This document shows positions 18,425-27,292 of a stretch of 32,015 nucleotides of DNA, one piece after another. Below the pieces are notes generated by a model that had not been told where the DNA came from, did no database searches, and saw nothing but the letters and a program-made list of their open reading frames with translations. Source of the stretch: Magnetococcales bacterium (GTDB taxonomy: Bacteria; Pseudomonadota; Magnetococcia; Magnetococcales; JADGAP01); contig JADGAP010000001.1 of assembly GCA_015231965.1 (NCBI GenBank), forward strand, positions 1 to 32,015, written 5' to 3'. How positions within the stretch are numbered: the stretch's first letter is position 1; each line of letters opens with the position of its first letter. The position numbers and the translations under genes are program-made.

Positions 18425-19036
18425 ATGTCGGAACCGTTGAATGCCGAGGCCTTGCGAAACGAGCGCATGTTCGTGCGCGTCGACGATACGCTGCCTCTCT
18501 CCTGGCGGCGCATCGAGGAGAGCGAACTCTCCCGCGTCAGCGCCTATTACGAAAAAAACCGCATCTTCCCCCCCAAACCCGACAGCATCAACACCCTGCT
18601 CTCCTCCCTGGATGTGAGCGACAAGCTCAAGCTGGTGGAACGCAACGACCCGGTGTTGGCCCGGATTCTCGGTCAGTTGGACATCAAGCTCAACATTTTG
18701 CTGCGGCTCTTTCATCCCGACGAAAGCGGTCAGCCCCTCACCCCCACCTTGATCAATCTTTCCGGGGGCGGGCTCGCCTTTTGGGAGCGCAATCCGCCGT
18801 TGGCCTCGGGGGACGCCCTGGCGGTCAGTCTGGCCCTGGCGGCCCACTCGCTGATGACCATCGAATGTTACGCCCGAGTGGTGCGGGTGGTGGAAAATGA
18901 TCGGGAGTCCCTGTCCAAGGTGGCTTGCCGATACGAACCGATTTTGGACCAGGACCGGGAGCGGGTCATTCAACACATTTTCAAGCGGCAATCCGAGTTG
19001 TTGCGGGCGCAACGCAAGCGGGAAGAGGGGACGTAA
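18425..19036 (+). CDS. PilZ domain protein with N-terminal helical region
   Basis: RMFVR (RxxxR) and NLSGGG (N/DxSxxG) c-di-GMP-binding motifs; GDALAVSLAL...CYARVVRV. Confidence 0.82.
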   Translation: MSEPLNAEALRNERMFVRVDDTLPLSWRRIEESELSRVSAYYEKNRIFPPKPDSINTLLSSLDVSDKLKLVERNDPVLARILGQLDIKLNILLRLFHPDESGQPLTPTLINLSGGGLAFWERNPPLASGDALAVSLALAAHSLMTIECYARVVRVVENDRESLSKVACRYEPILDQDRERVIQHIFKRQSELLRAQRKREEGT

Positions 19037-19089
19037 CTTTTTCCAGACGCCCCCCGCCGTGAAACTCACGCCGAATTCGAGGACGCCCG

Positions 19090-20910
19090 ATGCTGGATTG
19101 GGATCTGCTGGAAGGGGAGGTTCCCGAGGAGGAGGAGAAGCCCAAGGAGTCTCCGAAGGGGGAGTCTTGTCCTGTCGATATGGAGGAGGAGTGCGCCGAC
19201 GAAACCGGCATCGAACCGTGGGAAGGTTCGACCCAATTGTGGCGTCGTCGGGTTCCCAACCGCGCCTTTGAATCGATCCGCCGCCAGTATCGCCTGACCG
19301 GTCGCCTCCCCGCCACCCGTTTGGGGTTGGACAAGGAGGTGTTGGCCGCCCTGGCCGACGATGAATCCCCCATCGCCTACGCCGGATTTCATCCCCGGCA
19401 GGCCCTGAGCGAAAGCCTGGGGCTGTTGGATCGCAAACTCAGCCTGCTCATCGGTTTGGCCTATCCCGGAATCGTCAACGAGGAGGCGGGGGAGCCCCGG
19501 GAAACCCGCGTTAGAATGTCGGGGGACGGGCTCGTTTTTTGGGAGCGAACCGCCGCCTTTCTCCCCGGCGATGTGCTGGAAATGCATGTCGCCTTGCAAC
19601 CGGGCAGCCCTTTTCTCGCCCGTTGTTACGCCCGGGTGCTCGCCTGTCAGCCCGATGGGGTGGAGTGGGTGGCCGTTTCGTGCCGCTTTGAACTGATTTG
19701 GGGCAAGATCGACTTTGTCAGCCGTCCCCTGCGTCAGGCGTATATTCCGCCCACCTCCGTGGCCAAGCCTCCCCCGTCGCCGCGTCCCTCGTCTCCGCCC
19801 GCGCCGACTCCCGCGCCGCCGCCTCCGCCCCTCGAACCCGCCGTTGGGGAAGGGGTCGACGACGATACCATCCTCGTCGACCTGGACCTGGCGTTGGGCC
19901 AGGGAGGCGAGGTCATGGCCCTCTCCCAGGATGCCACCCTGCCGCCCCGCCTGGAAGTTTCCGCCGGCGACCGGGCCGACAACCGGCGACAGGATGTGCG
20001 GGTCAATGATGAAATTCCCTTCTCCTGGAAGATCATCAGCGAAGGGGAGTTTTCCGCCCTCTGGGATCACTATCGCCACCATCGGAACTTCGTTCCTCGG
20101 GACAAGGTGATCGTGCATAAAAAAATGCTGATGGAGATGGATCAGCGGATTCGCAAGATCGATGAGTTGGGTCACAGCAAGTTGGCCCGTTTGTTGGCAT
20201 GGTTGCGCCAACAGACGGATCTGGGATTCCGTCGGGCGCGGCATCCCGAGGAAGAAAATCTCCATCACGTCATCACCATGCGTCTTTCGGGGATTGTGCA
20301 ATACGCCGGTGCCAATCTGCGCGCCAGCGCCCCCAAGACCGCCCTGGTGTTGGGCCACGCCAAGGGGAAGATGGAGCGCATGGTCAAGCGGGCGCAAATG
20401 GACTCCCGCACCGACCCCCGAGAGCGGCAGGAAGTGGAATCCACCCTGCGTCAATTGCAACAGGACGTGGTGAAATTTTTGGAAACCCTGGCGGAGCAAG
20501 ACAAGGAGTTGGCCCTGCGGCTGCGTCAATTCAACGATGCCGTGGACAAACTCGATTATTCCCACGTCGATTGGCCCAACGAGACGGATCCTCCGCTGGA
20601 TACGGTGTTGACCTACCCCGTCAATCTTTCGGCCACGGGGGTGGCCTTTCGCACCCGCAATCCCCGGATTGAAAAAGGGGATCGGTTGGAGATGCGCCTG
20701 GTCTTGAGTTCGGATGGAACCCGTCGCGAGGAGTCCCTCTGTTACGGCACGGTGGTGGTGATCAAGGGGCCGGATCCCGACCGGCGGATGCGGGTGGCCA
20801 GCCGCGTCGACTTGATGAGCCGCGCCATGGCCGATCTGCTTTATCAACACGTCGCCCGGGTGCAGCGGGAAAAACTTTCCGGCCGTATCGACGTCCGCCC
20901 TTCGCGTTGA
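19090..20910 (+). CDS. Tandem-PilZ protein (606 aa): degenerate N-terminal module, Pro-rich linker, canonical C-terminal module
   Basis: C-terminal RQDVR and NLSATG motifs. The N-terminal half resembles the 211-aa PilZ protein (LDRKLSLLIGLAYP; SGDGLVFWER) but has R in place of N/D in the second motif. Pro-rich linker at about residues 220-255. Confidence 0.82.
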   Translation: MLDWDLLEGEVPEEEEKPKESPKGESCPVDMEEECADETGIEPWEGSTQLWRRRVPNRAFESIRRQYRLTGRLPATRLGLDKEVLAALADDESPIAYAGFHPRQALSESLGLLDRKLSLLIGLAYPGIVNEEAGEPRETRVRMSGDGLVFWERTAAFLPGDVLEMHVALQPGSPFLARCYARVLACQPDGVEWVAVSCRFELIWGKIDFVSRPLRQAYIPPTSVAKPPPSPRPSSPPAPTPAPPPPPLEPAVGEGVDDDTILVDLDLALGQGGEVMALSQDATLPPRLEVSAGDRADNRRQDVRVNDEIPFSWKIISEGEFSALWDHYRHHRNFVPRDKVIVHKKMLMEMDQRIRKIDELGHSKLARLLAWLRQQTDLGFRRARHPEEENLHHVITMRLSGIVQYAGANLRASAPKTALVLGHAKGKMERMVKRAQMDSRTDPRERQEVESTLRQLQQDVVKFLETLAEQDKELALRLRQFNDAVDKLDYSHVDWPNETDPPLDTVLTYPVNLSATGVAFRTRNPRIEKGDRLEMRLVLSSDGTRREESLCYGTVVVIKGPDPDRRMRVASRVDLMSRAMADLLYQHVARVQREKLSGRIDVRPSR

Positions 20911-21271
20911 TCCCATCCTGATACCGAAATCCCCCTTGCATCCCGAAACGGGGACTCCCCAGGCCTACCGCGGCGTCTGTTTGCGCCTTGGCGGGTGGGC
21001 CGGGAAGGAGCCTCCCTGGAGGCGGATGAGGCGTGGGATGAAGGCATCGACAGGGTGGCGCGATCCTGATAATATCCTGGCGCGTTGCTGGAGGACGAAA
21101 AAGATTTTGGCGTCTTCCCTCCCGGCGGGAGAGGGGAGGTTAGTGTATGTTATTAAATGGATTATTTAACATTAAAAAAATGTTTATTAACGTTCGTTCA
21201 GTCTCTCCCCCTTCATCGCGCGTTTCAGCATCTCCCACGGTTTTTCTCTTGAGGGCGTCCGTGAGACCGTC

Positions 21272-22642
21272 ATGGCCATGAATCGAATGCACGTTGTGAT
21301 CTTTGGTGCCGGATTGGTGGGGGCGGCGTTGGGCCGTCACATCGCCGAGCAGGGCCACGACGTCTGTTTCATCGAGTCCAACCCTGAAATCGTGCATAAG
21401 ATTCAAGAGCGCATGGATGTGCAGATCGTCCAGGGGGCGGGGGAGGATCCGGAGGCGTTGCGCGAGGCCGGGGTGGAGCGGGCCGATTTGATCCTGGCGG
21501 TGACCAATCTGGACAAGAGCAATATCATCCTCACCCTCATCGCCCGTTCCCTCAACCCCCGGGCGCGGATCATCACCCGGGTCAAGGAGGAGGAGTACCT
21601 GAACAACCGCCTGCTCTGGCAGACCGGGGGGTTGGCCGACACCATCGTCATCAGTCCGGAACGGGCGGTGATCGACCAGGCGATGAATCTGCTGGATGTG
21701 CAGCAGGCGGTGGACGTGGCGGAATTTCTCGACGGTCAGGTGCGCATCGCCGGGTTCCGTTTGGAGAAGGCGAGCCCATTGGTGGGCAAGAGCTTGCGGG
21801 AGATGGCACCGGATATTCAGGGACGGTATCTGGTAGTGGCGGTGGATCGGGATGGGACGGTCTCGATTCCTACCGGGGCTTTTGTGGTGCAGCCCCAGGA
21901 TCTGATCTTTTTCGCCATTCAGGCCGACGCCGACATGCGTCACCTGTTGGGGTTGATGGGCAAGGACTACCGCTCCAACCCCAAGTTCGTGATCGTCGGC
22001 GGCGGTCCCATCGGCATGACCATCGCCCAGGAGTTGGAAAAGAAGGGGCGTCGCCCGGTGATGATCGAACCATCGATGAAGCGGTGCCAGGAGTTGGCGG
22101 GGGAGTTGCACGAAACGGTGGTGCTGCACGGCGATGTCACCGACTCGGCCCTGTTGCAGCGGGTGATCGACCGGGACACCATTTTTCTCTCCGTCACCGA
22201 GACCCAGGAGGTCAATTTTCTCGTCTCCATGTTGTCGCGCAAGTTGGGGGCGGTGCGGGCGGTGACGCTGATGGACAACGAGGCCTATCTCTCCATGGGG
22301 CCGTCGCTGGGGGTGGACGCCATCATCAGCCCCCGCCTGGCCGCCGTGGGGACGATCCTGCGCTTCGTGCGCATGGGGCGGGTGCTGGACTCCGCCATGC
22401 TCCTGGGGGGAGCCATCGATCTGTTTTTGGTGGAGGTCGAGGCGGGCTCCCGGCTGGATGGCGTGCCCTTGAAAAAGGTGGGCTTTCATCAAGGAATGCT
22501 GGTGGCCGCCGCCGTGGTGGACGGCAAACCGGTCATCCCCGATGGCGATTTGGTGCTCAAGGCGGGGGACAAGGCGCTGCTGGCCACCCACCTGACCGAT
22601 GTGTTGACGGTGATGGACGAGCTGATCGCCGCCCGGGGGTAA
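21272..22642 (+). CDS. trkA: Trk system potassium uptake protein TrkA
   Basis: Two Rossmann/RCK modules: VVIFGAGLVGAALGRHIAEQGHDV...IES and VIVGGGPIGMTIAQELE. Confidence 0.93.
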   Translation: MAMNRMHVVIFGAGLVGAALGRHIAEQGHDVCFIESNPEIVHKIQERMDVQIVQGAGEDPEALREAGVERADLILAVTNLDKSNIILTLIARSLNPRARIITRVKEEEYLNNRLLWQTGGLADTIVISPERAVIDQAMNLLDVQQAVDVAEFLDGQVRIAGFRLEKASPLVGKSLREMAPDIQGRYLVVAVDRDGTVSIPTGAFVVQPQDLIFFAIQADADMRHLLGLMGKDYRSNPKFVIVGGGPIGMTIAQELEKKGRRPVMIEPSMKRCQELAGELHETVVLHGDVTDSALLQRVIDRDTIFLSVTETQEVNFLVSMLSRKLGAVRAVTLMDNEAYLSMGPSLGVDAIISPRLAAVGTILRFVRMGRVLDSAMLLGGAIDLFLVEVEAGSRLDGVPLKKVGFHQGMLVAAAVVDGKPVIPDGDLVLKAGDKALLATHLTDVLTVMDELIAARG

Positions 22643-22720
22643 ATCCTGCGGCGGGGCCGGGGGGGCGCAACCGCCGCTTCGGGGTGGCCGACGTAATCTC
22701 CTGGGACAGGGGGATGGGCT

Positions 22721-24157
22721 GTGAACCTTTTGATGAACGTTCGAGTGCAGGCGGTGATTGCCGGATTGCTGGCGGTTTGTCAGCTTCCCGCCGTGTTCCT
22801 GGCCTTGGGCCTGGGGGAAAATCCCATCCCGCTCTTGCAATCCATGCTCATCTGCGCCGGGGTGGCGCTGTTGTATCCCCTGACTCGCGGCGCTCCGGGC
22901 CAGTTGACGGCCAAGGATGGCATTCTCGGGGTGGCCATCGGCTGGGCGCTGACCGTGCAACTGGGCGGTCTGCCCTACATTTTCGCTGGGGAGTTGGGGT
23001 GGATCGATGCCACCTTTGAAACCGCCTCGGGCTTCACCACCACCGGTTCGTCGGTGTTGACCGACATCGAGGTGTGGCCGCAGAGCCTGCTGTTGTGGCG
23101 CAGCACCACCCATTACATCGGCGGCATGGGCATTTTGCTGCTGGCCATCGCCATCCTCCCCTTTTTGGGGGTGGGCGGGCTGCAATTGATGAAGGCCGAG
23201 GTTCCCGGCCCGACCAAGGACAAGCTGGTTCCCCGGGTGGCCTCCACGGCGCAAATTTTGTGGGGGCTCTATTTCGCCATCACCCTGGCGTGCATCGCCG
23301 CCTACTATTTTTCCGGCATGACCCTGCTGGACGCGGTCAACCACGCCTTCGCCACCCTGGCGACGGGAGGTTTTTCCACCCGCAACGCCAGCATGGGGGC
23401 CTTCTCCCCGGCGGCCCAGTGGTGGTCCACCTTCTTCATGATGGCCGCCGGGGCCAACTTCATGCTCCACTACCGGTTGTTGATGAAACGGGATGGGAGC
23501 ATTTGGGAGGATGATGAACTGCGTTGGTATCTGGCGATTTTTTTCGCGGTGGGGTTGTTCAGCGCCTGGGTCGCCTATCCGGTGACCGCCGGGCAGGATG
23601 TGGAACTGGCCCTGCGTCAGGGGTTGTTCCATGTGGCCAGCATCATGACCACCACGGGTTTTGCCGCCACGGACTGGGAAAAATGGCCCATGTACGCCCA
23701 GTTGGTGATGCTGGCGATCATGATTCCCGGGGCCATGGCCGGATCCACGGCGGGAGGGATCAAAATCGTGCGGGCGGTGATCATGGCGCGCATCTTTTCC
23801 GCCTCGGTCAACCGGCTGCTGATCCCCGAACGGGTGGTGCTGGTCAAGATCAATCGCAAGCCCCTCTCGCCGGAGGTGATCGAGGGGACGGTGGCCATGG
23901 TCTCGGCGGCGGCGGCGGCGGTGGTCATCTCCACCATCTTTCTCGTCGCCTGGGGCATGGACGTAGCCAGCGCCTATTCGGCGGCGCTCACCGCTTTTTG
24001 CAACGTCGGCCCAGGCATCGGCTCGGTGGGACCGATGGATAATTTCTCCGCCGTTCCCGATCTGGGAAAATTGCTCCTCGCCTTTTTGATGGTGTTGGGA
24101 CGGCTGGAGATTTTCACCCTCATCATCCTCTTCCTCCCCCGGTTCTGGCGGGAGTAG
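22721..24157 (+). CDS. trkH: TrkH family potassium uptake protein
   Basis: ETASGFTTTGSSVLTDIE, HYIGGMGILLLAIAILPFLG, ASIMTTTGFAATDWEKWP, GAMAGSTAGGIKIVR. GTG start. Confidence 0.93.
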   Translation: MNLLMNVRVQAVIAGLLAVCQLPAVFLALGLGENPIPLLQSMLICAGVALLYPLTRGAPGQLTAKDGILGVAIGWALTVQLGGLPYIFAGELGWIDATFETASGFTTTGSSVLTDIEVWPQSLLLWRSTTHYIGGMGILLLAIAILPFLGVGGLQLMKAEVPGPTKDKLVPRVASTAQILWGLYFAITLACIAAYYFSGMTLLDAVNHAFATLATGGFSTRNASMGAFSPAAQWWSTFFMMAAGANFMLHYRLLMKRDGSIWEDDELRWYLAIFFAVGLFSAWVAYPVTAGQDVELALRQGLFHVASIMTTTGFAATDWEKWPMYAQLVMLAIMIPGAMAGSTAGGIKIVRAVIMARIFSASVNRLLIPERVVLVKINRKPLSPEVIEGTVAMVSAAAAAVVISTIFLVAWGMDVASAYSAALTAFCNVGPGIGSVGPMDNFSAVPDLGKLLLAFLMVLGRLEIFTLIILFLPRFWRE

Positions 24158-24281
24158 CCTGCATTTTACAAGCCCTCGCCTCGGATTGGCTCGGGGCCCC
24201 GACGATTCTCAGTCCGATTCCTCCGGAGGCCAAATCGGGTTTTCCCTCGAGCCGTCCCTGATCAAGCGGCCTTCCGCATTA

Positions 24282-24465
24282 TAGTAATTCCAAAGCAGTT
24301 TTGCACATTGCCAGCTAAAGAATTTACGCTCGTCCCTCCCGCGAAAGCGGGAATCCAGGAAAGCCGATCGGTATCGGTGAATGGCTCCCTTCAATCAAAG
24401 GGAAAGGAGGCTCGGTTCCTCGTCGCGATCTCGGCATTTCTCTCCCCCGCCCCCTATAGGGGTAG
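24282..24465. mobile_element. MITE-like repeat, copy 3 (right end lost)
   Basis: tagtaattccaaagcagttttgcacattgccagctaaagaatttacgctcg matches copy 2. Left arm at 24331-24359 present; the right arm is replaced by cccctataggggtagg. Confidence 0.75.
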
Positions 24466-24486
24466 GGAAGGGGTCTCCCCCTCCCC

Positions 24487-24858
24487 TCACAACATCGCGC
24501 CGTAGAGCGCCTCGCCGAAGGTCACTTGTCCGTGGGCGTCGAACCGGCTGATTTCGCAGGCGCGAACCATTCGATCATCGCGAGAGGCGGTATAGAGAAT
24601 GACCAACGTGCGCCGCTCGGCGTCGTAACTCACCGAATCCAGGATAAACTCCAGACTTTCGACCCCCTCCAGCGCCTTGAGCCAGTAGGTCCGCAAGGCC
24701 GCTTTGCCATGCACCGTCGGCGAGCCCGTCTCGACGGTCGCCTTGGGGCTGGTGAAGGTGACATTCTCGGCGAACCAGGACAACACCGCCTCCACATCGC
24801 GGCGGTTCCAGGCGTCGATCCAGTGTTCGGCAAAGGCTTGGGGCGAAAAGGCGGGCAT
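24487..24858 (-). CDS. SnoaL/NTF2-like fold protein
   Basis: MPAFSPQAFAEHWIDAWNRRDVEAVLSWFAENVTFTSP... is typical of the SnoaL-like family. Start at 24858 preferred. Confidence 0.8.
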   Translation of the reverse strand: MPAFSPQAFAEHWIDAWNRRDVEAVLSWFAENVTFTSPKATVETGSPTVHGKAALRTYWLKALEGVESLEFILDSVSYDAERRTLVILYTASRDDRMVRACEISRFDAHGQVTFGEALYGAML

Positions 24859-25012
24859 GGGAGGATCCTTGGAGGCTTTATTTCGAGAACCGAACCCGTG
24901 GGCTGGCAGCGACGGGTTCGACCGGAACGGCCTTCGGTTACACTGGTTTGTGCGCCTCCTTGTAGGCGCGAAGGATGGCGTGGCGACCATTTTTTTCCGC
25001 CGTTCCGAGGCG

Positions 25013-25321
25013 TTACGCCGCAACCCCTTCCCGGGGTTGGATCTCCCGGGCGATGCGGGCGGCGTTGGCAGCTTCCGCCGTTTTCAGGTCGAAGGAGGTT
25101 TGCAGATTCAACCAGAATTGCGCCGTGGTTCCGAGATAGCGGGCCAGACGCAGGGCGGTATCCGCGGTCATCCCCCGACGGCCTCGCACAATGTCGTTGA
25201 TCCGACTGGCGGGAACCCGCAACGCCAGGGCCAGGGCGTGGGCGCTCATGCCCAACTCCGCGAGTACTTCTTCGCGCAAAATTTCCCCGGGATGAATGGG
25301 GGGCAGTCCGTTGGGGGTCAT
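25013..25321 (-). CDS. higA: HigA family antitoxin
   Basis: PPIHPGEILREEVLAELGMSAHALALALRVPASRINDIVRGRRGMTADTALRLARYLGTTAQFWLNLQ. Confidence 0.93.
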   Translation of the reverse strand: MTPNGLPPIHPGEILREEVLAELGMSAHALALALRVPASRINDIVRGRRGMTADTALRLARYLGTTAQFWLNLQTSFDLKTAEAANAARIAREIQPREGVAA

Positions 25322-25333
25322 CTTGCCTCTCCC

Positions 25334-25615
25334 TTAGCGATGGTAGTCTACGATTTCGACCTCGTAGGCGTGGGGCGTCTTCCACACGAAGCACAGACGC
25401 CACCGATCATTCACGCGCATACTCCATGTCCCTTCCCGATCCCCTTTCAACGCTTCCAAACGGTTGCCGGGAAGTTGCGCCAAATCCCGGAGTTCTGTCG
25501 CCTGATCAAGCATTTGAAGCTTGCGCACCGCCTGCCTCAAGCAGACCCGCCAACGGACGGAATCCCCCGTCTCGAACAGCTTTTGTGTTTCGGCGCAACG
25601 AAAGGATTGAATCAT
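25334..25615 (-). CDS. higB: HigB family (RelE-type) toxin
   Basis: MIQSFRCAETQKLFETGDS...LRDLAQLPGNRLEALKGDREGTWSMRVNDRWRLCFVW...VEIVDYH. Confidence 0.92.
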   Translation of the reverse strand: MIQSFRCAETQKLFETGDSVRWRVCLRQAVRKLQMLDQATELRDLAQLPGNRLEALKGDREGTWSMRVNDRWRLCFVWKTPHAYEVEIVDYHR

Positions 25616-25672
25616 GGATCGACGATAGACCGTTTCCCGTTAAACGGCAAGCGATAGGTTCGATGAGACGCT

Positions 25673-26677
25673 TTACCCCGCCTCATCATCCAGCATTTTG
25701 GCGTCGGGGAGGGTGGCGCGGATGGTGGCGGTCAATTTTTGGCGGCACTCTTCCGGATTCTGCTCATCCCAGATCACGGTCAGGTGATGGTTGGTATCGA
25801 AGTGGGATTTTTCTTTCTCGAACAACGACTTTTTGCAGGTGTAGATCACATCCTTGCCCAACCCCTCGGCGTAGCCCGCCTCCCAATAAGCCCCATTGTT
25901 GGCGTGGGTCAGATCGGCGATCAAAAACCGGCTGGATTTGATCTCCACCCGCATCCGGTCATCGATCAAACCGGCCTTGGGGTCGTCATCCAACCGGCGC
26001 AGGGCGAACCCCGCCGCCGCCACCGCCGGACGAAAATGGCGGTCCACCATGGCATCCAACTCGGCGTCGCCAAACTTCATCGCCATGAAGGCGTTCCGCC
26101 CCGACGCCGCGCCGCGCTTCAGCTCCTCGTAACGCTCCCAACCTTTGAATGTAAGTTGGATGTAAGCCGCACCTACAGCAGCATGAACCCCATCTTGTTG
26201 TGAAAATGCTGCAAACGATCCTTGAATGAAGCCGAATTTTCTCAACTCCTCGATAATGAATGCGAAATTATGATATCCGAGATCCGTTCCGATGACAGCG
26301 CCATGTTCTACGAAATTGACCTCTACCATGGCACCTGGAACCCAATGACTATCCCCGATCCAGCGAATAAGATTATCGCCCTGCTCTTTCGGAGAAGGCA
26401 ACACGCTCCCTTCGAAAACCTTCTCAATATTCATTAACTCAATAAATTCAGGCTTCTTCGCCACCTCAAATCGTTGTCGAATCGAATAACTTAGGGCCGC
26501 CCGCGATTTATGAACAGATTCCATATCAACTTCGCTGGATTGCGAACTAAGGAAGGATCTTGTATTATGTGTACATGCATAGTTTCCACACCTCGGGCAA
26601 TCAAAATACATGTCCGTTAATGGAACGACTTTATCAGGATTAATGACAACATTTTCACAAACCGGGCATTTAGCCAT
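25673..26677 (-). CDS. Zinc-ribbon protein with C-terminal TIR/nucleoside 2-deoxyribosyltransferase-like domain
   Basis: N-terminal CPVC...CPRC. C-terminal NAFMAMKFGDAELDAMVDRHFRPAVAAAGF...RFLIADLTHANNGAYWEAGYAEGLGKDVIYTC. Confidence 0.8.
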   Translation of the reverse strand: MAKCPVCENVVINPDKVVPLTDMYFDCPRCGNYACTHNTRSFLSSQSSEVDMESVHKSRAALSYSIRQRFEVAKKPEFIELMNIEKVFEGSVLPSPKEQGDNLIRWIGDSHWVPGAMVEVNFVEHGAVIGTDLGYHNFAFIIEELRKFGFIQGSFAAFSQQDGVHAAVGAAYIQLTFKGWERYEELKRGAASGRNAFMAMKFGDAELDAMVDRHFRPAVAAAGFALRRLDDDPKAGLIDDRMRVEIKSSRFLIADLTHANNGAYWEAGYAEGLGKDVIYTCKKSLFEKEKSHFDTNHHLTVIWDEQNPEECRQKLTATIRATLPDAKMLDDEAG

Positions 26678-26737
26678 TTGGCATACTCCAAGAGGTTATC
26701 GTATTGAGGAATTCCTAAGCATCCGAACTGCTCATCC

Positions 26738-27058
26738 CGTCATTCCCGCGAAAGCGGGAATCCAGCCGTTGTTTCCATGCGCCTTACCCCTTCACCACGA
26801 CAACACAAGCACCGACATGCGTCGAAGCATCCAAGTTATATTAATATAGCCAACTAGTCAACAGCGACAATACCATGGATTGGCTTCGGTGTTTGAATGA
26901 AAATCTACCCATTTCATCTGGGACGAAAGATCGGCGGTTCAAGAACACAAAGGCTGGATTCCCGCTTTCGCGGGAATGACGTTTTCATGGGGGGAAAGTT
27001 GGTTGCATCCCCTGGCCCCGCTTGACGTTATTGAGGTGTACTTAAGTATTTGAACGTC
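26738..27058. mobile_element. MITE-like repeat, copy 4 (divergent interior)
   Basis: Perfect 30-bp inverted arms CGTCATTCCCGCGAAAGCGGGAATCCAGCC at 26738-26767 and 26952-26981. Right flank gttgcatcccctggccccgcttgacg is shared with copy 1. Confidence 0.75.
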
Positions 27059-27256
27059 ATTCCAAAGCTCGTCCTCGGGATTGTCCCAAACGTGGCCCAT
27101 GGCCTCCTCCTGAGCGGAGATCAACTCTCCCACCCCTCCGCGAGCCGCGCCCGGACCGTTGCGAAACTCCAGATAGGCGATAAATTCAAGAACCTCGCGG
27201 GCCAGCGGCTCCGGCAACCGATCCCCCTCGCGATGAAGTTGTTCGGACAGGTTCAT
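26939..27256 (-). CDS. DUF2281-like small protein (antitoxin-like) with MITE-derived C-terminus
   Basis: RLPEPLAREVLEFIAYLEFR...MGHVWDNPEDELWNDV is native-looking; QILKYTSITSSGARGCNQLSPHENVIPAKAGIQPLCS is encoded by repeat copy 4. Confidence 0.6.
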   Translation of the reverse strand: MNLSEQLHREGDRLPEPLAREVLEFIAYLEFRNGPGAARGGVGELISAQEEAMGHVWDNPEDELWNDVQILKYTSITSSGARGCNQLSPHENVIPAKAGIQPLCS

Positions 27257-27292
27257 GCAGCGCCTCCCGCGGCGTTCTTGGGGCGATCCAAT

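Noticed and set aside
19066-20916. 616-aa minus-strand ORF
   Set aside because: Antisense to the tandem-PilZ gene; no recognisable domain.
21140-23632. 830-aa minus-strand ORF
   Set aside because: Antisense to trkA and trkH, with His/Gln/Gly-rich low-complexity translation and no family motif.
25013-25615. higBA as a novel system
   Set aside because: Both proteins match well-known HigB/HigA families; ordinary apart from the neighbouring TIR-like gene.
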